Below, piece by piece: positions 33,767 to 43,149 of a stretch of DNA of 50,752 nucleotides. Under the pieces are notes generated by a model. It was not told where the DNA came from and did no database searches. It saw only the letters and a program-made list of their open reading frames with translations. Position numbers and translations under genes: made by a program. The first letter of the stretch is position 1, and each line of letters opens with the position of its first letter. The stretch is from assembly GCA_020346605.1 (NCBI GenBank), contig CP070784.1, forward strand, positions 899,322 through 950,073. Direction: 5' to 3'. The stretch is from Candidatus Bathyarchaeota archaeon. GTDB taxonomy: Archaea; Thermoproteota; Bathyarchaeia; TCS64.

Positions 33767-34483
33767 TCAACTCTTCTTGGTGAGGATAGCCGTGTAGTTC
33801 GAGCCCTCCGACCAGTAGATCCTCTCCAGTGCCCAGCCCGTGGGCTCAAGGAGCCGGACGAGTTCCTCCTCCTCGACCATCAGCAGCTCGAACCAGTCGT
33901 CGAACTCCCCCTGGAAGCCCACCCTTATCCTAACTAGGCCCGGAGGGCGTCCCCTCTTCATGTTCTGCTCATGGTAGGCGAGGTGGACAGGGTTATCGGT
34001 CGTCAGGGGTGCCCTCGTCGAGGCTATGATCACCCCGTCCTCGCAGGTTACGCGGTGAAACCCCTCCAGCATAATGCGCGTCTCCTCGAAGCCTCCGGCG
34101 ATGCCGAGGTTGTTGCCGAACATAATGACCGTGTCGAAGCGCCCCTCCGGGAAGTCGAGGCGCCTCGCGTCCATCTCTCTGCAATCTCCTACGCCCCGCT
34201 CCCTCGACACCTCCACGGCGAGGAGGGACAGGTCGATGCCCACGACCTCGTGGCCCCTCTCCTGAAACCAGAGGGCGACCCTCCCGGCACCGCAGCCGAC
34301 GTCTAGGACCCTCCCTTTGGCCCACGTCAGGGCGTCCCGCTCGTGCTGGGGCCACTCCTCGTACTCCATGAAGTAATCCTTTCCATCGAGCTCGTCGACG
34401 AGGCCGTCGTCCCTCTCGATGATGTATTTTGCTTGCTTTCCTCGATGATGGGCCATGAAGACCTTGCCGAACGCATCAGGCAT
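33767..34483 (-). CDS. Class I SAM-dependent methyltransferase
   Basis: A 238-residue methyltransferase. Motif I is LDVGCGAGRVALWF near 61-74, and GIDLSLLAVE follows with the acidic ribose ligand. A GNNLG region lies near 122-126. The acceptor is unknown. GGAGG stands upstream of the ATG at 34483. It is followed by the hydrolase gene on the same strand. Confidence 0.82.
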   Translation of the reverse strand: MPDAFGKVFMAHHRGKQAKYIIERDDGLVDELDGKDYFMEYEEWPQHERDALTWAKGRVLDVGCGAGRVALWFQERGHEVVGIDLSLLAVEVSRERGVGDCREMDARRLDFPEGRFDTVIMFGNNLGIAGGFEETRIMLEGFHRVTCEDGVIIASTRAPLTTDNPVHLAYHEQNMKRGRPPGLVRIRVGFQGEFDDWFELLMVEEEELVRLLEPTGWALERIYWSEGSNYTAILTKKS

Positions 34484-34555
34484 GGATCTAGATCCTCCGT
34501 TACACGGCGTGTGCCTACGATGAAGTGGAATGAAGTAATTAAGAATATTTGTCGG

Positions 34556-34562
34556 AAAAAAA
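34556..34562 (-). terminator. T-run after the AOR-ferredoxin operon
   Basis: Seven A on the plus strand, T7 in the minus-sense RNA, about ten bases past the ferredoxin-gene stop. Confidence 0.45.
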
Positions 34563-34572
34563 GGGGGATCTG

Positions 34573-35070
34573 CTACCGCAGCGCCTGCATCAGCTCGAAG
34601 AGCTCCGAGAGCCTCTGGGACTTCTTCCTCTTCAGGTCGAGGTCCATGACGTCCTTCGGCACGTACTCAATCGCCTCGAGGTAGCAGTACTTGACGCACT
34701 CCGGGTCGCCGTCGCAGAGCTCGCACTTGTAGGCGACGTTGGTCGCCGGGTCGATGCTCACCCCGCCGATGGGGCAGGCCATGGAGCAGACCCTGCAGCC
34801 GACGCAGGTGTCGGAGTCCACCACCATCGCCCCCGTCTCCTGGTTCTTGGAGATGGCGTTCACGGGGCAGGCCTCCTTGCAGAGGGGGTTGCTGCACTGC
34901 TGGCAGACCATGGGGACGTAGTTGTGGAACTGCCCCGTCTTCTCGTACCTGATGACCCTGATCCTGGACCTTGTGGGGTTGCTCTCCCCGGCGTTCTTCA
35001 GGGAGCAGGCGACCTCGCAGGTCCTGCAACCGACGCATTTCTCTATGTCTACCTGTAGCACCTTCTCCAT
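34573..35070 (-). CDS. Polyferredoxin (four 4Fe-4S clusters), AOR partner
   Basis: A 165-residue iron-sulfur protein with four cluster motifs: CVGCRTCEVAC, CQQCSNPLCKEAC, CVGCRVCSMAC and CELCDGDPECVKYC. The pattern is that of DmsB/HycB-type electron-transfer subunits, carried by a single chain of electron relays. The gene begins three bases after the aldehyde oxidoreductase stop, so the two form a complex in which this protein relays electrons from the tungsten enzyme, probably to ferredoxin or the HdrD-like protein next door. Confidence 0.92.
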   Translation of the reverse strand: MEKVLQVDIEKCVGCRTCEVACSLKNAGESNPTRSRIRVIRYEKTGQFHNYVPMVCQQCSNPLCKEACPVNAISKNQETGAMVVDSDTCVGCRVCSMACPIGGVSIDPATNVAYKCELCDGDPECVKYCYLEAIEYVPKDVMDLDLKRKKSQRLSELFELMQALR

Positions 35071-35073
35071 CGC

Positions 35074-37077
35074 TCAGCCCTCTTTCCTCTTCCTCTTGGA
35101 GGCCAGCTTCTTCTGCTTCCCCAGGGCGGCGGCGACCTCCTTCAGACCCAGCCCCTCGAGTGTGTTCTTGTAGGGCAGCCCGGTCTCGACGTCCCAGCTC
35201 CTGAGGCTGTAGTACTCGTCCTTCATCTTCTCAAACTTCTCCCTGTCGAGCTTGCTCCCCTCCTGGGGGCCGTCGGGGACGGGGACCTCGAAGAAGAAGT
35301 CGGGGATGGCGTCGGTCTTCCTCGTCCGCCCGTCCCTCACGACGATGGCCCGCTCCAGGTTGCAGATGCGCTCACCTATGGTGAAGAGGCCAGCCTCGTC
35401 CATCGGGATCCCCGTCGCCGCGGTATACCTCTCCGCAGCGAAGGCATAGGAGGTATCGCCGAATTGGGACCCGGGGGCACCCACTCGTCCTGGCCGGATC
35501 ATCGTGGTGCAGTAGCCGAGGCTGTCGGCGATGGCGGCGCCGTTCATCTCGTAGATTAGGGACTTGGGCTTGCCCTCGTACGCCGTCGCCCTGATCGCCT
35601 CCTCGGTCCCGAACTTCTCCTTCGACCAGGCGTAGGAGTCGGCGATCTCCTGGGAGTCGACACCGGCGTAGTGGTCCCTGGCGGACTTCTCCCAGAGGAC
35701 CACATGGTAGGTCGTCGCCCTCAGGCTGTTCCCCCTCGCGGAGATCGCCTCCCCGAGGGCCGTCCCGGGCTCGGCGCGGAACTCGAAGGTCCTCATGGTG
35801 AGCCCCTGATTCTGGTAGAGGTAATCCACGGCCGCCTTGCCTAGCTTCTTCGCAAATGCCACGGGGCCGTCGGCCAGGGCCTCGCCGAACCCTTCCCTGT
35901 AGGCGGTCTTACGGATGGTCTCGAAGAGGGGTTTGGGGTCTCCCCGTTCGAAGGCGACGCCGTCCAGGTCCTCGGCCTTGATTTTGCCGTCGCTGTAGAG
36001 GTGCATGAGCCAGGAGACCGTGGTGGCGATCTCCTTGCTGTCCATCCCCAGGTCAGTCATCATCCTGGTGCTGGCGAACGCCGACTTCAGGTCGGTCATC
36101 CAGAGTTTCCACGGCCAGTAGGTCGGGTAGCACCTCCAGATGCAGGCTCCGACGTCGGGGGCGCTGTAGAGGGGCTGGCACGGGAATGGGCAGCCGAAGC
36201 AGCCGATGTCCTTCTCGTACAGCTCCCAGATGTAGTTCTCCTCGTACTCCCTCCTGATGTCCGGGCGGTCCCTCCACGCGTGGCTCTCGTAGTTGCCCAC
36301 GACGCCGGCGTCTCCGGCGAGGAAGCCCTGGAGGTACGCGTCGGTCCCCCTGTTCCTCGCGATTGTGATGCCCGTCCTCTTCTTCGCCTCCTTGACCCTC
36401 TCCACGAGCTGGCGGTTCAGCTCCAGGATCATCTCCGGGTCGTGGACATCCACGGATTTGGTGCCCCTGACAGCGACGGATTTGAGCTTCTTCGCCCCCA
36501 TCGCGGCCCCCACGGGGGTGCCGCTCCTGTAGCCGTGCTCCACGGTGGATTGGATGGCGAGGTTCTCACCGGCGGGTCCGATGCTCGCCACCTGCACGTC
36601 ATCGTCGTCGAGCTCCTCCCTAATCAGCGCCTCGGTCTCGAAGGTGCCCTTGCCCCAGATGCCGGCGGCGTCCTTGATCTCAACGTCGTCGTTGTAGATC
36701 TGGATGTAAACGGGCTTATTGGCCCCGCCCTTGATCACAACGTGGTCGTACCCAGCGAACTTGAGCTCCGGTGCCCAAGAGCCCCCCATCCCCACGTTCC
36801 CGTACGAGTGGCTCTCCGTCTTCGCAGCGGAGACCGTGGTGACCTCCATCCTCGAGGCTCCGATGAGCCCCGTCGCCGCGAGGGCTCCCGCCCCGAAGAT
36901 GAGCGGTGTGTCGAGATCGTAGGGGTCCTGGTTAGCCTTGCTGTGCTTCCAGAAGAGCCAAGCGTTTCCACCCCGGGCACCGAGGAACAGCCTCGCCTCC
37001 TCCTTCCATGTGGCGGTGGAGACCTTTCCCTTCGACAGATCGATCTGGAGGGTCTTGCCCGCCCAACCGTTAACCAT
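35074..37077 (-). CDS. Aldehyde:ferredoxin oxidoreductase family protein (tungsten)
   Basis: A 667-residue protein of the AOR family, which oxidises aldehydes or related substrates using a tungsten bis-pyranopterin centre and a 4Fe-4S cluster. The N-terminal domain is complete (GWAGKTLQIDLSKGK). The cluster motif is CFGCPFPCQ near residue 290 with another Cys in DVGACIWRC a few residues later. The length is like that of AOR and the GAPOR/YdhV type. The substrate is unknown. A TATA-like box at 37104-37113 (minus sense GCTTAAAGAA) sits about 30 bases before the ATG, and the polyferredoxin gene follows at once. Confidence 0.9.
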   Translation of the reverse strand: MVNGWAGKTLQIDLSKGKVSTATWKEEARLFLGARGGNAWLFWKHSKANQDPYDLDTPLIFGAGALAATGLIGASRMEVTTVSAAKTESHSYGNVGMGGSWAPELKFAGYDHVVIKGGANKPVYIQIYNDDVEIKDAAGIWGKGTFETEALIREELDDDDVQVASIGPAGENLAIQSTVEHGYRSGTPVGAAMGAKKLKSVAVRGTKSVDVHDPEMILELNRQLVERVKEAKKRTGITIARNRGTDAYLQGFLAGDAGVVGNYESHAWRDRPDIRREYEENYIWELYEKDIGCFGCPFPCQPLYSAPDVGACIWRCYPTYWPWKLWMTDLKSAFASTRMMTDLGMDSKEIATTVSWLMHLYSDGKIKAEDLDGVAFERGDPKPLFETIRKTAYREGFGEALADGPVAFAKKLGKAAVDYLYQNQGLTMRTFEFRAEPGTALGEAISARGNSLRATTYHVVLWEKSARDHYAGVDSQEIADSYAWSKEKFGTEEAIRATAYEGKPKSLIYEMNGAAIADSLGYCTTMIRPGRVGAPGSQFGDTSYAFAAERYTAATGIPMDEAGLFTIGERICNLERAIVVRDGRTRKTDAIPDFFFEVPVPDGPQEGSKLDREKFEKMKDEYYSLRSWDVETGLPYKNTLEGLGLKEVAAALGKQKKLASKRKRKEG

Positions 37078-37103
37078 ACAATAATCGCCTTCTGAAAGTA
37101 GAG

Positions 37104-37113
37104 TTCTTTAAGC
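37104..37113 (-). promoter_or_regulatory. TATA-like box of the AOR operon
   Basis: Minus-sense GCTTAAAGAA, centred about 31 bases before the ATG at 37077. Confidence 0.45.
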
Positions 37114-37214
37114 TCTTTACACTTTCGGAGAGGAAAAAGGGGCAAAGACAGCAGAAAAAACAGATCAATGGTGATTCAAGCGGCGAAGATTTAAGAAACG
37201 GCCGTCGATCTGTC

Positions 37215-38762
37215 TTGAAGGCCTCTCCCATGTCACCTGGACCGGACGGTAGAACCTCATCCCAACTCGTGGAGAAGCTGGCTGAGATAGTCGGACGGGA
37301 CAGGCTCCTTACGGAGCCCGAGGACAGGTATGTCTACAGTTTCACAGGGGAGTTTGCCACCCAACGCCGGAAGCAGCCCATCGCAGTCGTCAGGCCTCGC
37401 ACAGAGGACGAGGGGAGGGAGCTAGCTAGACTGATAGAGTCGTATGGTGCACGCGCCGCCTGGAACGATGTACTCGAAGATGTACCCGAGGATGAGGACA
37501 GCCAAGTGGTGCTGCTGGACAGAGATGATTGGGTGACGGCGAGGAACCTCAGTGCGATCCTTTCGGAGCTAGAGAAGGAGAAGGGAGAGGGGAAGGGAAG
37601 GCTCCGGTCTTCCTCAAACTTCCCGGACTGGTTCGTCACGAATCTCAAGAGCAGGGACGGATACCGCATCGGCGAGCGCCCTGGTGCGGACGATGGTTTC
37701 TGCACAGTCCAGTCCTACTTCGATGGAGTGGAGACCTATTCCTCGAAGGGGCGGCTCATACTGACCCGGGGCCTGATGGCGGACGAGATCGAGGCCTCGT
37801 ATAGGCTCGTGGACTCCATCTACAGCTGCACGACCTGCGGCCAGTGCTACGATCAGCTGTCGCTGATGGGGCTGGAGATGAACAACGTTATCGTCCTAGC
37901 CAGGCGCGAGGTCGCTTCGAGGGGCATTGAGCCCGGCCACTGCAGGATCGTCTCCGGACAGATCCTCGCGGACGGTAACCCGATGGGGATGCCAGCCGAG
38001 GACAGGTCACTATGGTACGAGGAGGCCGCCGAGGAGCACCCCTTCGAAGGGAACGAGGTGCTTTACTGGACCGGCTGCTCCACAAGCTACAGGCTCCCCG
38101 AGGTAGTGGAGGCAACGACAAGCGTTCTCGCTGAGGCGGGCGTGGACTTCGGACTGCTGGGGGAGGAGGAGGGCTGCTGCGGCCTCGTCCTGTACCTCAT
38201 GGGGCTCTGGGACGAGGCGAAGGGGAACGCGGAGCAGGCCGTCGCGAAGTTCCGGGAGCGCGGGGTGAAGACACTGGTGACGGGCTGCGCGGGCTGCCTC
38301 TACGCCTTCAAGAGGGTGTACGCAATGCTGGACGTACCCCTCCATGTGAACGTTCTCCACACCTCTCAGCTCATCGAGGCGCTCGTAAAGGAGGGGCGAT
38401 TAAGACTCAAGGAGAGTTCGGGGAGATACGTATGGCACGACCCCTGCGATCTGGGGAGGCACTGCAAGATCTACGACCCTCCGCGCAACGTCTTGAAGTC
38501 GATACCCGGCTTGGAGCTCGTAGAGCCGTCTCTCAGCAGGGAGCACGCTCTGTGCTGCGGCGCCGGTGGCGGGCTCATGGCCTACGACGCCGATCTCTCG
38601 AAGAGGATCGCCGTCTCCAAACTCAAAGATGAGATCGTGCCGATGAAAGTCGAGGGAATAGTCACGGGGTGCCCGGCCTGCATCATCAACCTGAGATACG
38701 CCCTGGAGCCTCAGGAGGTCCCCGTCTACGATCTGGCTCAGCTGGTCGAGATGAGCCTCTAG
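37215..38762 (+). CDS. HdrD-like (Fe-S) oxidoreductase with a residual GlcD-type N-terminus
   Basis: A 515-residue protein. Residues 1 to about 80 look like the start of a GlcD-type FAD-binding domain (VGRDRLLTEPEDRYVYS, then PIAVVRPRTEDEG), but the rest of that domain is absent. A cysteine motif CTTCGQC lies near residue 205, and two CCG-type cysteine domains follow: GCCGLVLY then CAGCLY, and HDPCDLG, LCCGAGGG then CPACI. That is the architecture of heterodisulfide-reductase D/GlpC-type electron carriers. It is divergent from the AOR operon. Start is TTG at 37215 (TATA-like GATTTAAGAAAC at 37187-37198), or ATG at 37230. Confidence 0.85.
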   Translation: MKASPMSPGPDGRTSSQLVEKLAEIVGRDRLLTEPEDRYVYSFTGEFATQRRKQPIAVVRPRTEDEGRELARLIESYGARAAWNDVLEDVPEDEDSQVVLLDRDDWVTARNLSAILSELEKEKGEGKGRLRSSSNFPDWFVTNLKSRDGYRIGERPGADDGFCTVQSYFDGVETYSSKGRLILTRGLMADEIEASYRLVDSIYSCTTCGQCYDQLSLMGLEMNNVIVLARREVASRGIEPGHCRIVSGQILADGNPMGMPAEDRSLWYEEAAEEHPFEGNEVLYWTGCSTSYRLPEVVEATTSVLAEAGVDFGLLGEEEGCCGLVLYLMGLWDEAKGNAEQAVAKFRERGVKTLVTGCAGCLYAFKRVYAMLDVPLHVNVLHTSQLIEALVKEGRLRLKESSGRYVWHDPCDLGRHCKIYDPPRNVLKSIPGLELVEPSLSREHALCCGAGGGLMAYDADLSKRIAVSKLKDEIVPMKVEGIVTGCPACIINLRYALEPQEVPVYDLAQLVEMSL

Positions 38763-40024
38763 CCGTCTCCCTCGGTGGGATTTTCTGCCTCTTCCTCCAA
38801 CGCCACACCGTCCTCAGGGATGCTCATCCTCAGGGGGATCGCGAGGAACAGGTAAAAGACGAACGATATCCACCACAGGTAGTCCGGGTTGATGGCCCAG
38901 ATAAGGCCACCGATGATGGGCGCCGGGATCGAGATGAGGGCCGTCGCCATTGTGTTGACCCCCATCCACCTGCCCCTCAAGTCAAGGGGGATGTACCCCT
39001 GTATGTAGGCGTTCCACCCCACGTCCATGGCGCCCCCCACGGAGCTGAGGAAGCTGTAGAGGAGCAGCCACTCGGGCTGTGAGGCTGGGGTGAATATCGC
39101 AGCAAGGATGCATGCGGCGTAGACGACCTGGGAGATGTAGCCCATCTTCCTCCTGCCGACCCTGTCGGCGACGTTGCCCATGGGCACCGAGAGGAGGAGG
39201 GTGACCGCCGTCGAGATGGTCCCCATGTAGGCGATGACGAAGGCGTCGGCGTTCTTCACCTCGTAGTAGTACAGCTGCATCAGGGGCATCCTGATCTCCA
39301 TGAAGAACGTCCGCACCACGTTTAGAAGCAGCAGCCCCCTGAGTCCTGGGACCTGCCTGAAGATGTAGAAGGTAGACTGCAGGACGCTCCCCTCCTGGGA
39401 GGCCTTCCTCTCGAACTCGGGCTCCTCCAGCTGCGTGGCCAACAGCAGGAAGACGACGATGCTGACGGCGAACTGGATCATGAACAGCGGCCTGAAGCTC
39501 TCGACGCTCTCCAGCCCGCCGAAGTAGGTGATGGCGTACGCGGAGAGGATGGGGGCTATGAGGCCGATGGCGGCGATCACCGTCCGGTTCATAACCAGCC
39601 CCCTGACCCGGTCCCTGTTAGTGATGGAGGCGATGGAGAGAATGTTCCCCGTGGGCATGGTTATCCTGAAGGTCATGACCTCGTAGACCCGTGTGTAGAA
39701 GTACATGGGCCAGCCGATCGCCACGGCCTTCAGCAGGTTGACGGGGAGCATGAGCAGCCTCCCAGTGAGGTAGAGCCTCTTGATCCGCTTGACGCGGTCA
39801 GTGAGGATGCCCCCGGGCAGGGAGAGGAGGGTCCTCACCAGGGAGAGGACGCTGCTCAGCAGTCCGATGTCCACGGCGCTGGCGCCCAGGTTGCTCATGT
39901 AGATGGTGCCGTAGCGGCCTCCGATGTTCCCGAGGAGGGTGCCGATCATGTCCCTCACCAGGAAGACCTTGAAGTTCCTCGACTGGTTCCCCCAGAACTC
40001 CCTGAAATCGTCGACGAACCCCAT
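38759..40024 (-). CDS. Major facilitator superfamily transporter
   Basis: A 421-residue protein with about 12 membrane helices and MFS loop features: the GGRYGTIYMSN N-terminal region, a GGILTDRVKRIKR loop and a later GNVADRVGRRK loop. Substrate unknown. The ATG is preceded by GAGGGGTGA. It shares CTAG at its end with the HdrD-like gene. About 255 bases of A/T-rich sequence precede it (40025-40279), where I see no gene. Confidence 0.85.
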   Translation of the reverse strand: MGFVDDFREFWGNQSRNFKVFLVRDMIGTLLGNIGGRYGTIYMSNLGASAVDIGLLSSVLSLVRTLLSLPGGILTDRVKRIKRLYLTGRLLMLPVNLLKAVAIGWPMYFYTRVYEVMTFRITMPTGNILSIASITNRDRVRGLVMNRTVIAAIGLIAPILSAYAITYFGGLESVESFRPLFMIQFAVSIVVFLLLATQLEEPEFERKASQEGSVLQSTFYIFRQVPGLRGLLLLNVVRTFFMEIRMPLMQLYYYEVKNADAFVIAYMGTISTAVTLLLSVPMGNVADRVGRRKMGYISQVVYAACILAAIFTPASQPEWLLLYSFLSSVGGAMDVGWNAYIQGYIPLDLRGRWMGVNTMATALISIPAPIIGGLIWAINPDYLWWISFVFYLFLAIPLRMSIPEDGVALEEEAENPTEGDG

Positions 40025-40279
40025 CGGTCACCCCTCAGTCCATCAAATTAGCTGGATTAATCGCACAAGTGTACCATTCATCAGAGATAAACATTCTGCT
40101 CGAAAAAAGCCAGTTTTAAGACCAATTTTCAAAAAATAACAGAATTCGAGGGTATTTCCACCAAACATTTCTGTCCAAACATATCCCCGGATGAAAATGG
40201 GGCTCAGTGTAGATTCGATGTTGGAATTGTTGCAGCCGGAGCGTCCCAAACGGGCTTGGGAAACGACGGCAGTAGCCGA

Positions 40280-41419
40280 CTACGTGATGACCCCGTCTTT
40301 TCTGAGCGCCTCTATCTTTTCGCTCCCATAGCCGAGGAGCTCCGAGAGCACCTCGTCGTTGTGCTGCCCCAGCAGCGGGGCGGGCATCCTGATCTCGGCC
40401 GAGGTCGTGGAGAACTTCACGGGGAAGTTGGGGCTCCTCACGGTACCCGCCTCGGGGTGCTCCAAGGAGACGATCATCCCCCTGTGCTTCACCTGGGGGT
40501 CCTCGACGACCTGGTTCACTTGGTAGACGGGGGCCACGGGGACGGAGGTGGCGGAGAGGGCTTCGACGACCTGCAGGACGGTCCTCTCCGCGACCCAGCT
40601 CTCCAGCGCTTCCTTGCTCTCCAGCTCCTCGACGCCCATCCCCTCCTTCAGGCGGTCTACCATCCTGGGACTCGTGTGGATGTAGACCCAGCCGTCCGAG
40701 GCCTTGAAGGCTCCGAAGAACCTGAGCCCCATGTACTTCTCGCTGATCTCCCAGGGGAGCAGCCCTGACATCAGGTAGTGGGTGATGGAGACGCCGTTCT
40801 GGGCGATCATGCAGTCCAACTGGGAGACGTCCACCAGCTGCCCCTCCCCCGTCCACTCCCTGTGGAGCAGGGCGCTCAGTATGCCGACTGTGGCGAACAG
40901 CGCCGGGTCGAGGTCCCCGTGCCACTCCGAAGGCCTGATAGGCGGCCCCTCGGGGTCGACGATGTCGCCGGTCAGCCTGTACCAGCCGGACATGGCGGAG
41001 GCGATGGAGGCGAAGCTGGGGCGCTTCGCGTAGGGCCCGTCGAGGCCGAAGCCGCTGAGGGATGCGTAGACGATGTCGGGCTTAACCTTCCTGATGTCCT
41101 CGTAGCCCAGCCCCAGCCGGTCCATGGCCCCCCTGGAGAAGTTCTCGACGACCACGTCGCTCCTCTCCGCGAGCTTCAGCGCGATCTCCTTCCCACGCGG
41201 GGCCTTGAGGTTGAGGGTCACCCCCCTCTTGTTCCTGTCGAGGTAGTGGAAAACCCCGCTCACACCTCCGAAGAGCGGCGGATACACGCGGGCGACCTCG
41301 CCCCAGGTCGGCTCCACCTTGATGACGTCGGCCCCCATGTCGCCCAGCAACATGGTGGCGTAGGGACCGAAGTAGACGTGGCTGAAGTCCAGAATACGTA
41401 TCTTGTCGAGCAGAGACAT
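40280..41419 (-). CDS. Class III (CaiB/BaiF) CoA transferase
   Basis: A 379-residue protein that moves CoA between carboxylates. It has the N-terminal VRI/ILDFSHVYFGPYATMLLGDMGAD block, the DRNKRGVTLNL block at 61-71, and the catalytic Asp in WHGDL at 169 followed by the conserved GEGQLVDVSQLD. The C-terminal domain is complete. Typical substrates are carnitine, formate/oxalate, benzylsuccinate or bile acids; none can be chosen here. GGTGA precedes the ATG. It lies in one direction with the amidohydrolase and the glycyl-radical genes, a possible catabolic set. Confidence 0.9.
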   Translation of the reverse strand: MSLLDKIRILDFSHVYFGPYATMLLGDMGADVIKVEPTWGEVARVYPPLFGGVSGVFHYLDRNKRGVTLNLKAPRGKEIALKLAERSDVVVENFSRGAMDRLGLGYEDIRKVKPDIVYASLSGFGLDGPYAKRPSFASIASAMSGWYRLTGDIVDPEGPPIRPSEWHGDLDPALFATVGILSALLHREWTGEGQLVDVSQLDCMIAQNGVSITHYLMSGLLPWEISEKYMGLRFFGAFKASDGWVYIHTSPRMVDRLKEGMGVEELESKEALESWVAERTVLQVVEALSATSVPVAPVYQVNQVVEDPQVKHRGMIVSLEHPEAGTVRSPNFPVKFSTTSAEIRMPAPLLGQHNDEVLSELLGYGSEKIEALRKDGVIT

Positions 41420-41522
41420 CTAGTTCACCTGAAAACTCATCCTAAACAACGTGTACATCATATAAATGCCCTCGGTGAGGGCGGACGAATGGGCGCGGCT
41501 CGTCGGAAAAAGGGGTGTTTCC

Positions 41523-42977
41523 CTATCCTTCCCAGGGCTTGAAGGACTGGGGGGAGACCTCGGCCACTGTCCTGTGGAAGTGGTGCTTCTCAGGTATCTT
41601 GCTCCAGATCCTCTCCCCGGCCTCCTGCACGTCTCTGACCAGCTTCTCCTCGTCGACGTACAGCAGCCTCCCGTCCTCCACCAGCACCTGTCCGTCCACG
41701 ATCACCGTCCTGACGTCGCTCCTCTGGGCGCAGTTCACCAGGTTCTTGATGGGGTCCCTGCAGGGGACGTTGTTGATGGTCTCCATGTCGATGACGGCTA
41801 TATCGGCGACGGCGCCCGGGGCCAGCCTCCCCAGATCAGGGCGCCCGATGGCCTTCGCTCCGGCCAGGGTGGCGCTGTTGAAGACCTCACGTGATGTCCC
41901 CGAGTAGGGGTCCCAGTCCGCCAGCTTGGAGACATAGGAGGCGATCCTCATCTCGTTGAGCATATCCTGGGGCACCGTGTCCGTGCCGATGCTCACGTTG
42001 ACCCCCGCCGCCAGGTACCTGGAGTGGGAGTGCATCCTGTTCCCCCGTTTGACGAAGACCACGGGGTCGTGGGAGACGGTGGTCCCCGTCTCCGCGAGGA
42101 GGGCTAGGTCTCCTCCGCCGACGGGGGGAAAAGCCAGCAGCGGGTGGCCAGCGATCGCCCATCCATGGCCTATGATTAGGTCGGAGCCGAGGAGGCCGGT
42201 GTCGTACATGTACTCTACCGGCGTCCTCCCGTACATCCTGAGCATGATCTGGAACTCGACCACCCACTCCCCTGCGTGGATGGAGACGGGCACGCCGAGC
42301 TGGTCCGCCCTCTCCCTTATCGCTCTCTGAAAGTCTCCGCTGCAGCTGGCTACGCCGCCCGGGTAGAGGGCCGGCATCAGCCTCCCGTCGTGGGCTCCCC
42401 GGTACTTCTCCACGAACTCCGTGGCCGCGTCCAGCCCCTTGAGCCCCTCCTCGAGGCCCAGCCACTCGGTCTGGAAGTTGTAGGCCTGGGTGCGGACCGT
42501 CCTGCCGTCCCCGAGGCCGTGCCCCTCGCAGGCCCTGATGCCCATCTCGCCGATCATCCTGACGGCCTCCTCCTCCCCCAGGGCGCGCACCATCCCTATC
42601 TCGACGACCGTGGTGTTCCCGCTCCTGAGGCACTCCGCCAGCGAGTACCTCGCGAGGATCTTCATGTCCACCCTGCTGGTGCTCAGCCCGAGGGCGGTGA
42701 GGTTCTCCCCCAGGTTGCTCCCATAGAGGGGCCTTACCCCTATGTCCTCTAGGAAGCTCTTGTCGTTGGGTGCCCCAGCGGCGTGGAGGTGGGTGTTTAT
42801 TAGGCCAGGGAGGACCAGCCCCGTGGAGGCGTCGATCCACTCTTCGACCCGCCCCGAGTAGGACTTGCCCACGTGCTCGATCCTGTTCCCCTCGTAGACG
42901 ACGACGCCGTCTCTGAGTAGCCTGTGCTCCTCGCCGTCGAACCCTATTATGAACTTGCCCCTTATGCCAACAGCCAT
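41523..42977 (-). CDS. Amidohydrolase (TrzN/SsnA/chlorohydrolase type)
   Basis: A metal-dependent hydrolase of about 484 residues. The HxH motif is THLHAAG (His66 and His68 counted from a GTG at 42986), later His residues stand in SIHAGEW and IIGHGWAI, and the metal Asp is in GTDTVP. The family removes amino or other groups from heterocycles and guanidines. A TATA-like ACTTTATATTG (minus sense, 43009-43019) lies about 30 bases before either start, so GTG 42986 cannot be excluded. About 160 bases separate it from the activase gene. Confidence 0.85.
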   Translation of the reverse strand: MAVGIRGKFIIGFDGEEHRLLRDGVVVYEGNRIEHVGKSYSGRVEEWIDASTGLVLPGLINTHLHAAGAPNDKSFLEDIGVRPLYGSNLGENLTALGLSTSRVDMKILARYSLAECLRSGNTTVVEIGMVRALGEEEAVRMIGEMGIRACEGHGLGDGRTVRTQAYNFQTEWLGLEEGLKGLDAATEFVEKYRGAHDGRLMPALYPGGVASCSGDFQRAIRERADQLGVPVSIHAGEWVVEFQIMLRMYGRTPVEYMYDTGLLGSDLIIGHGWAIAGHPLLAFPPVGGGDLALLAETGTTVSHDPVVFVKRGNRMHSHSRYLAAGVNVSIGTDTVPQDMLNEMRIASYVSKLADWDPYSGTSREVFNSATLAGAKAIGRPDLGRLAPGAVADIAVIDMETINNVPCRDPIKNLVNCAQRSDVRTVIVDGQVLVEDGRLLYVDEEKLVRDVQEAGERIWSKIPEKHHFHRTVAEVSPQSFKPWEG

Positions 42978-43149
42978 CTCAAGCACCGTCGATTAACATT
43001 CACCGACGCAATATAAAGTTGGCACGAGCCCTCAGTATGCGTAAAGGCACATGGTGACGTTCGACGACGTTGAGAAGCGAGAACGAGGCCCCTGTTTGAT
43101 TCAGCATACAATTATTTAGCGCGGTCTATCCCCGCAGTTCTGCCCCTGG

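Noticed and set aside
40025..40279. A/T-rich gap tested for a C/D-box or tRNA-like RNA
   Set aside because: No tRNA fold or paired C and D boxes could be read; left as an intergenic region.
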